Part shown: positions 37,226 through 45,263 of the stretch, piece by piece
Layout: every line of letters begins with the position of its first letter
Position numbering within the stretch: the stretch's first letter is position 1
Notes under the pieces: model-generated
Databases searched by the model: none
What the model was told of the DNA's origin: nothing
Seen by the model: only the letters and a program-made list of their open reading frames with translations
NCBI RefSeq assembly: GCF_900106955.1
Contig: NZ_FNNI01000004.1
Span: forward strand, 248,001-312,000
Origin: Aidingimonas halophila
Lineage (GTDB): Bacteria > Pseudomonadota > Gammaproteobacteria > Pseudomonadales > Halomonadaceae
Length of the DNA: 64,000 nt
Direction: 5' to 3'
Program-made: the position numbers and the translations under genes

Positions 37226-37663
37226 ATGGACCCGTTCATGCAAGCGGCAATCGACGAGGCGCGACAGGGCCAGGAGGAGGGCGGGATTCCGATCGGCTCG
37301 GTAATCGTCCATGACGGACGGATCATCGGCCGCGGACACAACCGCCGCGTTCAACGGCAGAGTGCGACCCTGCACGCCGAGATGGATGCCTTCGAGAATG
37401 CCGGCCGTCAACCTGCCGCCGTCTATCGTGATGCGGTGCTCTATACCACGCTTTCCCCCTGCGCCATGTGCACCGGCGCGATCCTGCTCTACGGCATTCC
37501 GCGTGTCGTCATTGGCGAGAACCAAACCTTCATGGGCGAAGAAGCGTTGCTGAAAACGCGTGGCGTCTCGGTGGATGTCCTGCAGGATTCACAGTGCATC
37601 GAGATGATGGAAGCCTTCATCGCTGCCAAGCCCGAGTTGTGGAACGAAGATATTGGTGTCTAG
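37226..37663 (+). CDS. cytosine deaminase, yeast Fcy1-type
   Basis: 145-residue zinc-dependent deaminase of the cytidine/deoxycytidylate superfamily. The zinc ligands are in TLHAEMDAFENAGR (His and catalytic Glu) and TLSPCAMCTGAILLYGIPRVVIGENQTF (two Cys). Throughout, it matches the fungal cytosine deaminase pattern rather than tRNA or guanine deaminases, down to the C-terminal WNEDIG motif. It would convert cytosine to uracil. The start is the ATG preceded by AGAGGGA; upstream codons are promoter. A DUF427 gene follows after 19 nt. Confidence 0.87.
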   Translation: MDPFMQAAIDEARQGQEEGGIPIGSVIVHDGRIIGRGHNRRVQRQSATLHAEMDAFENAGRQPAAVYRDAVLYTTLSPCAMCTGAILLYGIPRVVIGENQTFMGEEALLKTRGVSVDVLQDSQCIEMMEAFIAAKPELWNEDIGV

Positions 37664-37682
37664 CGCACAGGAGCTTTCCGAT

Positions 37683-38048
37683 ATGATTCACGATCCCACC
37701 GATCGCATTGCTCTCGATCCTCACACCCGGCGTGTGCAGATCCGGGCCGGCGAGACGCTGGTTGCAGATACACGACAGGCCATCGAGCTTCGTGAAACTG
37801 ACTATCCTCCCCGGCAATATCTCCCCCGTGACGATGTGTCCATGGAACGGCTGGTCCGCTCGGAGACAGTCACTCACTGCCCCTTCAAGGGCGATGCCAG
37901 TTATTACAGTATTCAGCTCGATAATGGAGAAATGCTCTTCGATGTCGCCTGGAGTTACGAGCAACCGTTCGCTGCCATGGCGGCAATCGAAAACCGCATC
38001 GCATTTGATGCTACGCGTATCGAGGAGGTTGTGGGTAACAGAGCGTAA
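37683..38048 (+). CDS. DUF427 domain protein
   Basis: 121-residue DUF427 protein containing the family hallmarks DTRQAIELRETDYPPRQYLPRDDV, TVTHCPFKGDASYYSI and the C-terminal NRIAFDATRIEEV. The fold is a small beta-rich barrel of unknown function. The start is the ATG with AGGAGC upstream. A second, mutated copy of the last 50 bp lies 3.2 kb downstream at 41187-41239, next to a transposase scar. Confidence 0.87.
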   Translation: MIHDPTDRIALDPHTRRVQIRAGETLVADTRQAIELRETDYPPRQYLPRDDVSMERLVRSETVTHCPFKGDASYYSIQLDNGEMLFDVAWSYEQPFAAMAAIENRIAFDATRIEEVVGNRA

Positions 38049-38246
38049 GCAAGGGACTGCCCAGCTTGGCAATGACGCTTCGTGTACATTTTTCTTCTGT
38101 TGAAGAAGGTGAATGTCAAACTTCCGAGGCGGGGGAGAATAGCTTGTAATAGTAACAATTGATGGCTACCCATTCGAGAAAACACTTGAGTGCCCCTGAC
38201 CCAGAATTTAGGTCGTTACGGGTCAGGGCATGGCCACGTGCAGAGG

Positions 38247-39423
38247 TCAAGGTGTGTCTGCTGATGCCGTAAGCCGGTCAGAGTTTGTAGGGGTCCTCTG
38301 CCAAGCCCAGACCACAATGAAGGTTGTGAGCAGTAATGCACTCCCAAAAATAATCATGGCCTGTAACACTCCGTAGCGATCGGCCAAAATACCGCTCGCA
38401 ATCACAGGAATAGAAAAACCAACATATGCATAGACAAAAAGTCCTGCGGATGCTCGAGCACGGTTTTCAGGTGCTCGTATAGAGAACTCCGATAACGCCG
38501 CCAGATAGCTAAATCCATAACTGGCCGCACTCGTGACAGCAGCCCCGACAAGCACTAGCAAAATCGAGTGACTCCAACTGCCGGCAAGTAATGCCGCATA
38601 TCCGGTGGGGACCAGAAAGAAGCCGAGCCCGAGTGCTGTGGGGTTGCTTAGGCGTCTTGCTAGGGGCTGGCACAGGAAGCCGACGAAAATAGCAAGGAAA
38701 ATCACTAAACCAGTCCAGTTGCCCAGACCATGCAGCTGTAGTTCCAAAGGAACGACTGCAATTGTCATTCCTGTGGCGGACCACGCTACCCCCATCGCGG
38801 CGCCATATGGCCAAGTGCTGGATGGAAATACGGGTAGTCGGAGTAGGGATACCTCTTTGGGGTCATCGCACCGTGGCAGTTTGGTGGCAAGGATCGCCAG
38901 CAGTGGAACAGCTACGAAGAGTAATGCGAAGCTAAAGGGAAAGAAGGTTTGCCCCTGTAGGGATAGGCTAATGCCTGTCGCCAAGGCCCCGCCTCCGAAT
39001 CCCAACGTAGTCGAAGAGGTGATGATAAGGGCTGCACGCTTTACTTGGTGCTCCTCCATGATCTCAGTCATGTAGGCAGTACCAGCTGTTGTAGCCAGCC
39101 CAGTGCCAATTCCGAGGCAACATCTCGCTAGTACCAGCGAAACCCAGCCCGGTGCCACAACGAGTGCAAGAGTACCGAGGCCCCCGAGAATAAGAGCGAT
39201 GATAACAGGGGGTCTGCGCCCTATCCTGTCTGACAGGCCGCCGATAAACATCAGTGTAGGCATTAACCCGGCGACATATGCTGCAAAAGACAATCGTCAC
39301 AGCCGTTGCTCCCATCGAACTTTCAGCTGTATAGGCGCTATAGAGCGGAGCCTGAAGGTTGACCGCGAAGGTGACTGTGAAGAGGCACAATGAAAGCAGG
39401 ATGACTGCAATGGATCGTGGCAT
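38247..39423 (-). pseudogene. MFS transporter, interrupted by a single-base frameshift
   Basis: About 390 codons of a major facilitator superfamily transporter. The N-terminus (MPRSIAVILLSLCLFTVTFA, start at 39423 with GGGAGG upstream) reads in one frame to about 39285. The rest (AAYVAGLMPTLMFIGGLSDRIGRRPP, the family loop 2-3 signature, to the C-terminus) reads in another. Removing one T from the run of four at 39285-39288 restores a continuous protein. So this is either a recent pseudogene or a sequencing error in a homopolymer. Base composition is lower in GC than the flanks. Divergent from the MocR-type gene, which probably controlled it. Confidence 0.8.
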
Positions 39424-39522
39424 CGGAAACCCTCCCTAGTTGCGAGCCTAAGGAAGTTTGTCACCGAATTTTTTCTGATACAATTTTTTTATTGTACTAA
39501 TTACACTCAACCAAAGCATTCA

Positions 39523-40869
39523 GTGACCAAGATGCCAAAGATCCGTTACCTACAACTCGCTGACACCATTGCAACGAGGATTCACGAGGGGGATTTAGCG
39601 CCTGGAGAGAAGCTTCCCACTCATCGGCAATTTGCACAGGATCATGGAGTGGCCTTGGCAACTGCGACCCGCGCATATCGTGAGCTAGAAGATCGAGGCT
39701 TGATTGTCGGGGAGCACGGTAGGGGTGTTTTTGTTAAAGACCCTAGTGTTCCCCTAACTCTTGGCGTTGAGCAAACTGCCGCTGACGGCCTGGTGGATCT
39801 TGTATTCAACATGCCCGGGGCTGATTGTGATGTGGAGTTCTTGCGCTCCGGCCTTAAGCGTATAGCTGCGGCCGGGGATCTGGAAGCTATGCTGCGTTAT
39901 CAGCCGCATGGCGGGCGGCCGCATGAGCGCAAGATCCTCGCCGATCACCTGGCAAAGACCTTGGGGGCGTTCTCCTGGGACCAGTTCCTGATCGTCTCCG
40001 GTGCCCAGCATGGGCTTTCAACTGTTGTGCTCGCGCTGTTCAAAACAGGCGAAGTCGTAGCTACTGATGCCCTGACATATACAGGTTTTAAGACAGTAGC
40101 TGCCTTGCACGGGCTCAACTTGACGGCGGTAGCCTCGAGCGAGGGCATGATGGATCCAGATGATCTCGATCGGCTGTGTCGATGTGGAAAAATCAGAGCC
40201 GTTTATCTGATGCCCACAGTCCATAATCCCCTCGGTACCGTGATGAGCGAGGAACGAAGGCGCCAGATCGTGGCGGTAGCCCGCAGGCATGATCTCATCA
40301 TCATCGAAGATGCAGCCTATGCATTTCTTGAGCCTTGCCCTCCCGCGAGCCTTCTTGAGTTCGCACCGGAGAGAACCTTCCATGTCGGTGGCTTTTCGAA
40401 GAGCATTGGTACTGGCTTACGTCTCGGATATGTCATCGCTCCGAAGGACCATGTGGATGAGCTCTCACTTGCTATCAGAGCCACGACTTGGAATGTCCCA
40501 GCTATTATTTCGGCATTGATCATTGGCTGGATCGAAGACGGTACGCTTGAGAGGTCTGAGGAGAACCGACGGCGTGATGGGGCCTACCGACAGCAGATCT
40601 GTCGTGAGCACCTACAGGGTATTACGGTCATATCACACAGAAACGCAAGCTTTGCCTGGTTGCCACTCGACAGCAGGCAACGAGCCGAGCCGATTATCAC
40701 CAGACTGATCGCCAAGGGTTTTGCGGTTTCAGGAGGAAGCGCTTTTGCTGTGACCGAGGCCGTACCGCAGGCCCTTCGCGTGGCGTTTGGTGGTGTGAAA
40801 GAGGATCAGCTCCGGAAGGCGCTTGACTGTGTTCGCGAGGAAATGCTCCGTGCCCAAGAGGATCTTTAA
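39523..40869 (+). CDS. MocR-type regulator (GntR helix-turn-helix plus aminotransferase domain)
   Basis: 448-residue fusion. An N-terminal GntR winged helix (residues about 8-70: YLQLADTIATRIHEGDLAPGEKLPTHRQFAQDHGVALATATRAYRELEDRGLI) is joined to a fold type I PLP-binding domain. The latter contains VSGAQHGLSTVVLALF, the aspartate motif IIIEDAAYAF and the PLP lysine in FHVGGFSKSIGTGLRLGYV. MocR proteins sense PLP or amino-group metabolites and usually control a divergent gene, here the MFS transporter. The start is GTG or the ATG 9 nt later; neither has a clear ribosome site, so it may be leaderless. The region is AT-richer than its neighbours, suggesting acquisition. Confidence 0.88.
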   Translation: MTKMPKIRYLQLADTIATRIHEGDLAPGEKLPTHRQFAQDHGVALATATRAYRELEDRGLIVGEHGRGVFVKDPSVPLTLGVEQTAADGLVDLVFNMPGADCDVEFLRSGLKRIAAAGDLEAMLRYQPHGGRPHERKILADHLAKTLGAFSWDQFLIVSGAQHGLSTVVLALFKTGEVVATDALTYTGFKTVAALHGLNLTAVASSEGMMDPDDLDRLCRCGKIRAVYLMPTVHNPLGTVMSEERRRQIVAVARRHDLIIIEDAAYAFLEPCPPASLLEFAPERTFHVGGFSKSIGTGLRLGYVIAPKDHVDELSLAIRATTWNVPAIISALIIGWIEDGTLERSEENRRRDGAYRQQICREHLQGITVISHRNASFAWLPLDSRQRAEPIITRLIAKGFAVSGGSAFAVTEAVPQALRVAFGGVKEDQLRKALDCVREEMLRAQEDL

Positions 40870-41120
40870 GTTGGTGGCGATATCAGACTGTGACTTTACC
40901 CCGGGGGGAGCGCGCTCGACTGCCACTCGACCTAGCCGATGTTGCTCGTCAGGCGGAATGGTAAGCTCTGGTCAAGGAAGCCGAGTCAGTGCTGCGATAG
41001 AGAACGTCTCTCTCATCATCCGAGACGCGGTTCTGTTTTTTGAAAGCCAATTTGTAGATGGACTTTCTCTGTAGTCTTGCTTGCTGGCCGTGAGACTGGC
41101 CCATGCTTCATGGCATCTCC

Positions 41121-41190
41121 TTGAGTGGAAGCGGGGCAAGGCGATCTATGACCATTGCATGTCGATGGTGGAGCCGGTATTTGGCAGCAT
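41121..41190 (+). repeat. transposase 3' scar, copy 1
   Basis: This 70-bp segment is repeated with several differences at 45078-45147. Its open frame reads EWKRGKAIYDHCMSMVEPVFGSI, close to the C-terminal region of IS1182-type DDE transposases (V-E-P-V-F). Only this fragment remains, with no inverted repeats or start codon. It is fused directly to a DUF427 3' fragment. The 437-bp stretch 40870-41306 holds only these scars and no gene. Confidence 0.6.
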
Positions 41191-41239
41191 CGCGTTTGAT
41201 GCCACGCGTATCGAGGAGGTCGTGGGTCACAGAGAGTGA
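41187..41239 (+). pseudogene. DUF427 gene 3'-end remnant
   Basis: In frame this reads IAFDATRIEEVVGHRE and then stops. It matches the last codons of the intact DUF427 gene (37996-38046) at about nine of ten bases. It joins a transposase scar on its left without a gap. The rest of the gene is missing. The level of divergence suggests an old duplicate or one brought from a related genome. Confidence 0.75.
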
Positions 41240-41306
41240 CGAGAGGGTTTGCCTGCTAGTCGATATCGAACTTGGCTGATGGTCAACATTCAAGGAGGAT
41301 GCGCCC

Positions 41307-42572
41307 ATGGCATATACGGAGCATGATGTTGGCTCGCACGGACACAGTGGCGGGGATGACTCATGGTCGGCCCCTGATGATGGCGGCGCCGATACGGGGC
41401 CGATCGTACTGGGGCTGGTGCCGGCTCCCGAACTACCCGCCGAGTTGGCTGACAAGATCGCTGGTCAATTACCTGAATTGCTTGCCAATTACGTCGACAA
41501 CCGATACGAGTGGAGTGTGCGCGTCGTTGTCGATCCGGTAACCGGAGGCGCGGAAGACTTCGCCTCCATCCTGGATAAGACCCGTGAGTATAAATCCTCC
41601 TACCGATGGGATTATGCCGTCTGCATTACCGACTTGCCGATCCGTAAGAGCGAACGGTATGTCGTCGCTGAAGCGAGCAAGGCCTATGGGGTCGGCTTGA
41701 TTTCATTGCCGACGTTCGGCGCCACATCCAAACGACGTCGTCTGCGGGAAGCCATTCTGCAGCTGGTCAACGAGATGCGCCACGGCAGTTCGGAAGCGGC
41801 GCGTACACGTCAGGAGCGGCAGACGGAAAAGTCCGACAAGGTGGACGTCAGTCTGCGTGGCAAGGGCGCATGGAAGCTGTTTGGACGACATGTGTATGAA
41901 GTCCTGTTTCCCATTCGGCGTATCTCTTACACGGATAGTCAGGGCCCGATCGATGTGCGTTTCATCGCAGATTCCCGGATCAATGGCAATCTGCGCATCC
42001 TGACGGGCATGGTACGGGCCAACCGTCCCTGGAAAATATTCCCGGCATTCAAGAGCATCATTGCGGTGGCATTTGCCACGGGTGCCTACGGGCTCATGTT
42101 TCCCACACTATGGCAACTCAGCGACCATTATGGTGGTTGGCGGCTGATTGCATTGATGTCAGTTGCGTTGGTCGCGATGGTGGCATGGATCATCGTTGCC
42201 CATGGCTTGTGGGAAAGGGTCGGCAAAGCCTCCTCACCGTATATCGCCGGACTCTATAATGTCGTCACTATCCTGACCCTCATGGCTGGCGTCATCTTTT
42301 ACTACGCGATTCTGCTGATGCTTTTCAGTCTGGCAGTACTCGTTTTCATTCCCGCCGATATGCTGGAATCGGAGCTGGGCAGCCGCGTGGGAATCGACAA
42401 CTATTTCGTCCTGGCCTGGCTCGCGACCTCCATTGCCACGATTGTCGGCGCCATCGGTGCCGGTCTCGAGGATGAAGAAACGGTGCGTAATGCAACGTAT
42501 GGGTATCGGCAGAAACAACGTAATGAAGAGGCCAGGCGAACCGCTCAGGAGGAAATGCGACAGGATGGATAA
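41307..42572 (+). CDS. conserved membrane protein of unknown function
   Basis: 421-residue protein with an AAGGAGG ribosome site. A soluble N-terminal part (residues 1 to ~220) starts with a histidine/aspartate-rich leader and then VLGLVPAPELPAELADKIAGQLPELL. It continues with an alpha/beta-looking stretch (YRWDYAVCITDLPIRKSERYVVAEASKAYGVGLISLPTFG). The C-terminal half has four predicted membrane spans (about residues 247-267, 278-302, 316-350 and 365-390) and a charged tail. No catalytic motif was recognised. It stands alone between mobile-element debris and a broken tautomerase gene. Confidence 0.75.
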   Translation: MAYTEHDVGSHGHSGGDDSWSAPDDGGADTGPIVLGLVPAPELPAELADKIAGQLPELLANYVDNRYEWSVRVVVDPVTGGAEDFASILDKTREYKSSYRWDYAVCITDLPIRKSERYVVAEASKAYGVGLISLPTFGATSKRRRLREAILQLVNEMRHGSSEAARTRQERQTEKSDKVDVSLRGKGAWKLFGRHVYEVLFPIRRISYTDSQGPIDVRFIADSRINGNLRILTGMVRANRPWKIFPAFKSIIAVAFATGAYGLMFPTLWQLSDHYGGWRLIALMSVALVAMVAWIIVAHGLWERVGKASSPYIAGLYNVVTILTLMAGVIFYYAILLMLFSLAVLVFIPADMLESELGSRVGIDNYFVLAWLATSIATIVGAIGAGLEDEETVRNATYGYRQKQRNEEARRTAQEEMRQDG

Positions 42573-42597
42573 CCGGTCGGACACGGTAGCGGCGATT

Positions 42598-42881
42598 TTA
42601 GTCATTTATGGAATCAAGGAACACCTGAATCCGGTCAAGGCTCAGCTCTCCGAGGTCATTCACGGATGCATGCAGTCCGTGCTCGGCATGCCGGAAGACA
42701 AGCGTGCCATCGTTTCATCCCGCTGGATGCGGAGGATTTTTATTACCCGGGCGGCAGAACACCAGCCTACACTGTCATTGAGATCAACATGATCCAGGGT
42801 CGCGCTCCCGAGACCCAGAAAGCTTTGATCAAGGAGCTCTTCAGCAAGATTGAGTCCGTGGTTGGCATATCATCCGTGGAT
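42598..42881 (+). pseudogene. tautomerase-family gene remnant, frameshifted and truncated
   Basis: Two frames together encode a 4-oxalocrotonate-tautomerase-like protein of the larger (~125 residue) group. VIYGIKEHLNPVKAQLSEVIHGCMQSVLGMPEDKRA lies in one frame, and HRFIPLDAEDFYYPGGRTPAYTVIEINMIQGRAPETQKALIKELFSKIESVVGISSVD in the next. Restoring one C near 42707-42709 joins them. The normal N-terminal MP-start is lost and about 35 C-terminal residues are missing after SVD. The end is followed by a sequence resembling an attC right half. Confidence 0.8.
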
Positions 42882-42935
42882 ACAGGTCGCTTAAGTACGT
42901 TCCCGGCCTGGCGGCCGTCCACCGGACGCCCCTGA

Positions 42936-42964
42936 CGGGATGCCGCTAAACACAAGCGTTGGGT
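42936..42964 (+). other. possible attC right half before methyltransferase gene
   Basis: CTAAACACAAGCGTTGGGT ends with a GTTRRRY-type core (GTTGGGT, 42958-42964) and looks like the 3' half of integron attC sites such as those of aadA cassettes. No convincing left half was found, and the site would have been damaged together with the tautomerase gene. Confidence 0.3.
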
Positions 42965-43022
42965 GGATCTTGCTCTCGTCGATATCTCCAGAAGCGCCGC
43001 GTGTGCCATGGGAGAACACTGT

Positions 43023-43841
43023 ATGAGTCAGAAGAAAGACATTGATTACCAAGCGGTTACCGCGCGCCAAAAGGAGGTCTGGGCCACAGGCGACTTTCAC
43101 GAGATCGCACGGCAGAACATCGTCATGGCCGAAGCCCTCTGTGCGGCGGTAGATCCCCACGGAGGCAATCGAGTGCTGGACATCGCCTGCGGAAGTGGAA
43201 CTGCAGCACTGGTCGCCGCACGGAGGTACTGCGAAGTTGCGGGTGTTGATTACGTTCCGACACTGGTTGAACGGGCCAAGCGTCGAGCTGCCGCCGAGGG
43301 CTTCGATGTGGACTTCCGTGTGGCCGACGCACAGGCCTTGCCGTTCCAGGACGCAAGCTTCGACGTAATACTATCCGTCTACGGCGTGCAGTTCGCCCCG
43401 GATCAGGAGCGAGCGGCGTCGGAGATGCTGCGGGTCTGTCGCCCGGATGGCAGGATCGGCCTAGCCACGCCGATATCGAAAGGCTGGAGCGGAGACTTCT
43501 TCGCCACGATTGCAAAGTACATGCCCCCGCCGCCCGGTATCAATCCGCCGTTGCGTTGGGGTACCGAGGCCGGCCTCGACGAGCTGCTCGGAGCCGGCAC
43601 GAGTTCCATCGACAGCGAGGAGTGTACGGCCCTGCAGTACTACCGATCCGTTGACCACGCGGTCGACGTATTTCTCAACTATTTCGGCCCAGCTATCCGC
43701 GCGTCCAGTGCGTCCAGTGAGAAAGCCCGCGACAGTCTCCGTAGAGACCTGCATGAGGTGTTTAGCCGCTACAACCGCGCGTTGGACGGCACGGCAGTTG
43801 TCGAAAACCGATACCTCCTGACGGTAGCCACCCGTGCCTAG
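43023..43841 (+). CDS. SAM-dependent methyltransferase, class I
   Basis: 272-residue methyltransferase. The SAM-binding motif I is VLDIACGSGTAALVAARR (about residues 52-69), the acidic loop VAGVDYVPTLVERAKRRA follows, and motif post II is FRVADAQALPFQDASFDVILSVYGVQFAP. The family is of the UbiE/arsenite or small-molecule methyltransferase type; the substrate is not predictable. The ATG with ATGGGAGAAC upstream is preferred over one 60 nt earlier. It sits between a possible attC half and a well-formed attC-like site, so it could be a cassette gene. Confidence 0.83.
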   Translation: MSQKKDIDYQAVTARQKEVWATGDFHEIARQNIVMAEALCAAVDPHGGNRVLDIACGSGTAALVAARRYCEVAGVDYVPTLVERAKRRAAAEGFDVDFRVADAQALPFQDASFDVILSVYGVQFAPDQERAASEMLRVCRPDGRIGLATPISKGWSGDFFATIAKYMPPPPGINPPLRWGTEAGLDELLGAGTSSIDSEECTALQYYRSVDHAVDVFLNYFGPAIRASSASSEKARDSLRRDLHEVFSRYNRALDGTAVVENRYLLTVATRA

Positions 43842-43883
43842 GCGTGGAAAGAAATGGTTCTAGAACATTGACTCAGATGATCC

Positions 43884-43941
43884 GCCCAACAAACGCATGC
43901 AGCCGACGGCTGAACGTGGCGGCTGATGCGTACCGTTATGT
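43884..43941 (+). other. attC-like recombination site
   Basis: 58-bp imperfect hairpin. Left core GCCCAAC (43884-43890) fits the attC R'' consensus RYYYAAC. Right core GTTATGT (43935-43941) is close to GTTRRRY. Between them ACGCAT-g-CAGCCG pairs with CGGCTGATGCGT, leaving a single unpaired G on one arm, the extrahelical base typical of attC sites. It lies just after the methyltransferase gene, as expected for a cassette. Confidence 0.6.
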
Positions 43942-44071
43942 CCTAAAGCAGATGCCCCTCAGGCAACATACGACGGCGAAGGAATGCTGAATAGTTTGCA
44001 GGACGTTCGTCTTTACGTACGTACCCAAAGGCGTACAATTGGTAGAAAGTTGAACACGCAAGAGGTGCGTC

Positions 44072-44314
44072 ATGACCGGAATTACAGCAACCGAGGCGCG
44101 CAGCAACCTATATCGGTTGATTGACGAGACCGCCGAGTCTCACCAGCCAATTGTCATCATGGGTAAGCGGAACAAGGCCGTCCTGGTTTCCGAGGAAGAC
44201 TGGTCTGCAATTCAGGAAACACTTTACCTGCTCTCCGTACCAGGTATGCGGGAGTCTATTCGTGAGGGGATGGAAACCTCTGTGGATGAATGCGATGAGG
44301 AGCTGGACTGGTGA
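44072..44314 (+). CDS. yefM: YefM/Phd-family antitoxin
   Basis: 80-residue antitoxin. The N-terminal DNA-binding part ITATEARSNLYRLIDETAESHQPIVIMGKRNKAVLVSEEDW is the YefM signature. The acidic C-terminal tail (SVDECDEELDW) neutralises the toxin. It would repress its own promoter. TACGTACGTA and GTACA repeats lie about 30-60 bp before the start and recall the TGTACA boxes bound by YefM, but they were not analysed further. The stop overlaps the toxin start (GTGA). Confidence 0.9.
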   Translation: MTGITATEARSNLYRLIDETAESHQPIVIMGKRNKAVLVSEEDWSAIQETLYLLSVPGMRESIREGMETSVDECDEELDW

Positions 44315-44574
44315 CATGGAAGTTGGTTTACACCAAACAAGCTCAGAAAGATGCAAAGAAGTTGGCCTCCAGCGGCCTCAAACCAAAAGCTCAGGAACTG
44401 TTAGCGCTGATAGCGGACGATCCATACCGCAAGCCGCCTCCGTTTGAGAAGCTCATTGGTGACCTTGCGGGTGCCTATTCACGCCGCATCAATATTCAGC
44501 ATCGTCTGGTTTACCAGGTGCTCGACGACGAGCGGGTGGTGAAAGTTATCAGGCTCTGGAGCCACTACGAATAA
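44311..44574 (+). CDS. yoeB: YoeB-family toxin, ribosome-dependent mRNA endonuclease
   Basis: 87-residue RelE/YoeB fold toxin. It reads LVYTKQAQKDAKKLASSGLKPKAQELLALIADDP, then PFEKLIGDLAGAYSRRINIQHRLVYQVLDDERVVKVIRLWSHYE, which includes the conserved Glu, Arg, His and Tyr of the YoeB active site. The GTG start overlaps the antitoxin stop. Pairs like this are frequent in sedentary integron arrays, where they stabilise neighbouring cassettes. Confidence 0.92.
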   Translation: MTWKLVYTKQAQKDAKKLASSGLKPKAQELLALIADDPYRKPPPFEKLIGDLAGAYSRRINIQHRLVYQVLDDERVVKVIRLWSHYE

Positions 44575-44593
44575 TACAGAACCAGCCGATGTT

Positions 44594-44653
44594 GCCGGAC
44601 AATTTTCCCACCGCTGCGCGGTTCCAAAATTGCCGCAAAGCTCCGCGTTAGCC
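44594..44653 (+). other. degenerate attC-like hairpin after yoeB
   Basis: Arms around GGACAATTTT (left) and AAAATTGCC (right) pair, and ACCGC pairs with GCGGT across a short loop. The right end CGCGTTAGCC contains a GTTAG core. A clear left RYYYAAC core is missing. Consistent with a decayed cassette end; alternatively a plain terminator of the toxin-antitoxin operon. Confidence 0.4.
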
Positions 44654-44705
44654 ACAAAAAGGTATTTCTGTATGTCTTCACCGCAAGTTGGGGTCGGTGT
44701 TCTAA

Positions 44706-44987
44706 TCATTCAGAACGGATGTGTACTTCTTGGAAATAGTCAGTGTCTGTCGTGAGGGTTTTACCCGATTCCTCTCCCAGAAAACCGACTTGAGGAAATT
44801 CACGGCGAATTTCAGTGATGATGGCTTGTTCTGCACGTAAGTCGTAGTGTGTGACGAAGTCAGAGGCGCCTTTGTACTGGAAGTCGATGTCGTCATCACC
44901 CTGGAAGCCTTCCCTCAGAATGCGCCCGGCGACACGTGCCGCCTGCTTGACCACTTCGGCCAGAGCTATCTCGCGTTCATTGAGCAT
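44706..44987 (-). pseudogene. inositol monophosphatase family gene, N-terminal third only
   Basis: About 93 residues: MLNEREIALAEVVKQAARVAGRILREGF, FQYKGASDFVTHYDLRAEQAIITEIRREFPQVGFLGEESG, then TTDTDYF before the sequence departs from the family and stops. The first metal-binding glutamates (GEESG) are present, but the WVVDPIDGT motif and the rest (~170 residues) are lost. The break coincides with the edge of the attC/toxin-antitoxin segment, so the insertion probably truncated it. Confidence 0.78.
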
Positions 44988-45077
44988 GCTGCCTCCTGGT
45001 AACGACATGAGGGGGTCAATGCCATGGTAGCAGCGGAAGTGTGGCGGTTTGATAACAGGGAGAAGGACTGGATCGCT

Positions 45078-45147
45078 TTGAGTGGAAGCGGGGCAAGGCG
45101 ATCTATAGCCATTGAAGGTCGATGGTGGAACTGGCGTTTGGCAGCAT
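45078..45147 (+). repeat. transposase 3' scar, copy 2
   Basis: About 70 bp similar to 41121-41190. The frame reads EWKRGKAIYSH, a stop codon, then RSMVELAFGSI, so it is more decayed than copy 1. No other part of the element remains in the surrounding 275 bp between the phosphatase remnant and the SixA-CHAD gene. Confidence 0.6.
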
Positions 45148-45263
45148 TTGTCCCACGAGGCGATTGCACACCTTCAGCGAAGGGACAGGGCTAGTAGCTA
45201 TACTGCTTTCTGCACCACCTTGAAAAGCTGGCAATTTGAGAGTGCGTTCAGGAGGTCGAGAGG

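Noticed and set aside
43980-44004. Sequence similar to the right arm of the 61587 attC-like site (GGCGAAGGAATGCTGAATAG)
   Set aside because: Only the right arm is present; without a left arm it cannot be called a site, though it may be another scar.
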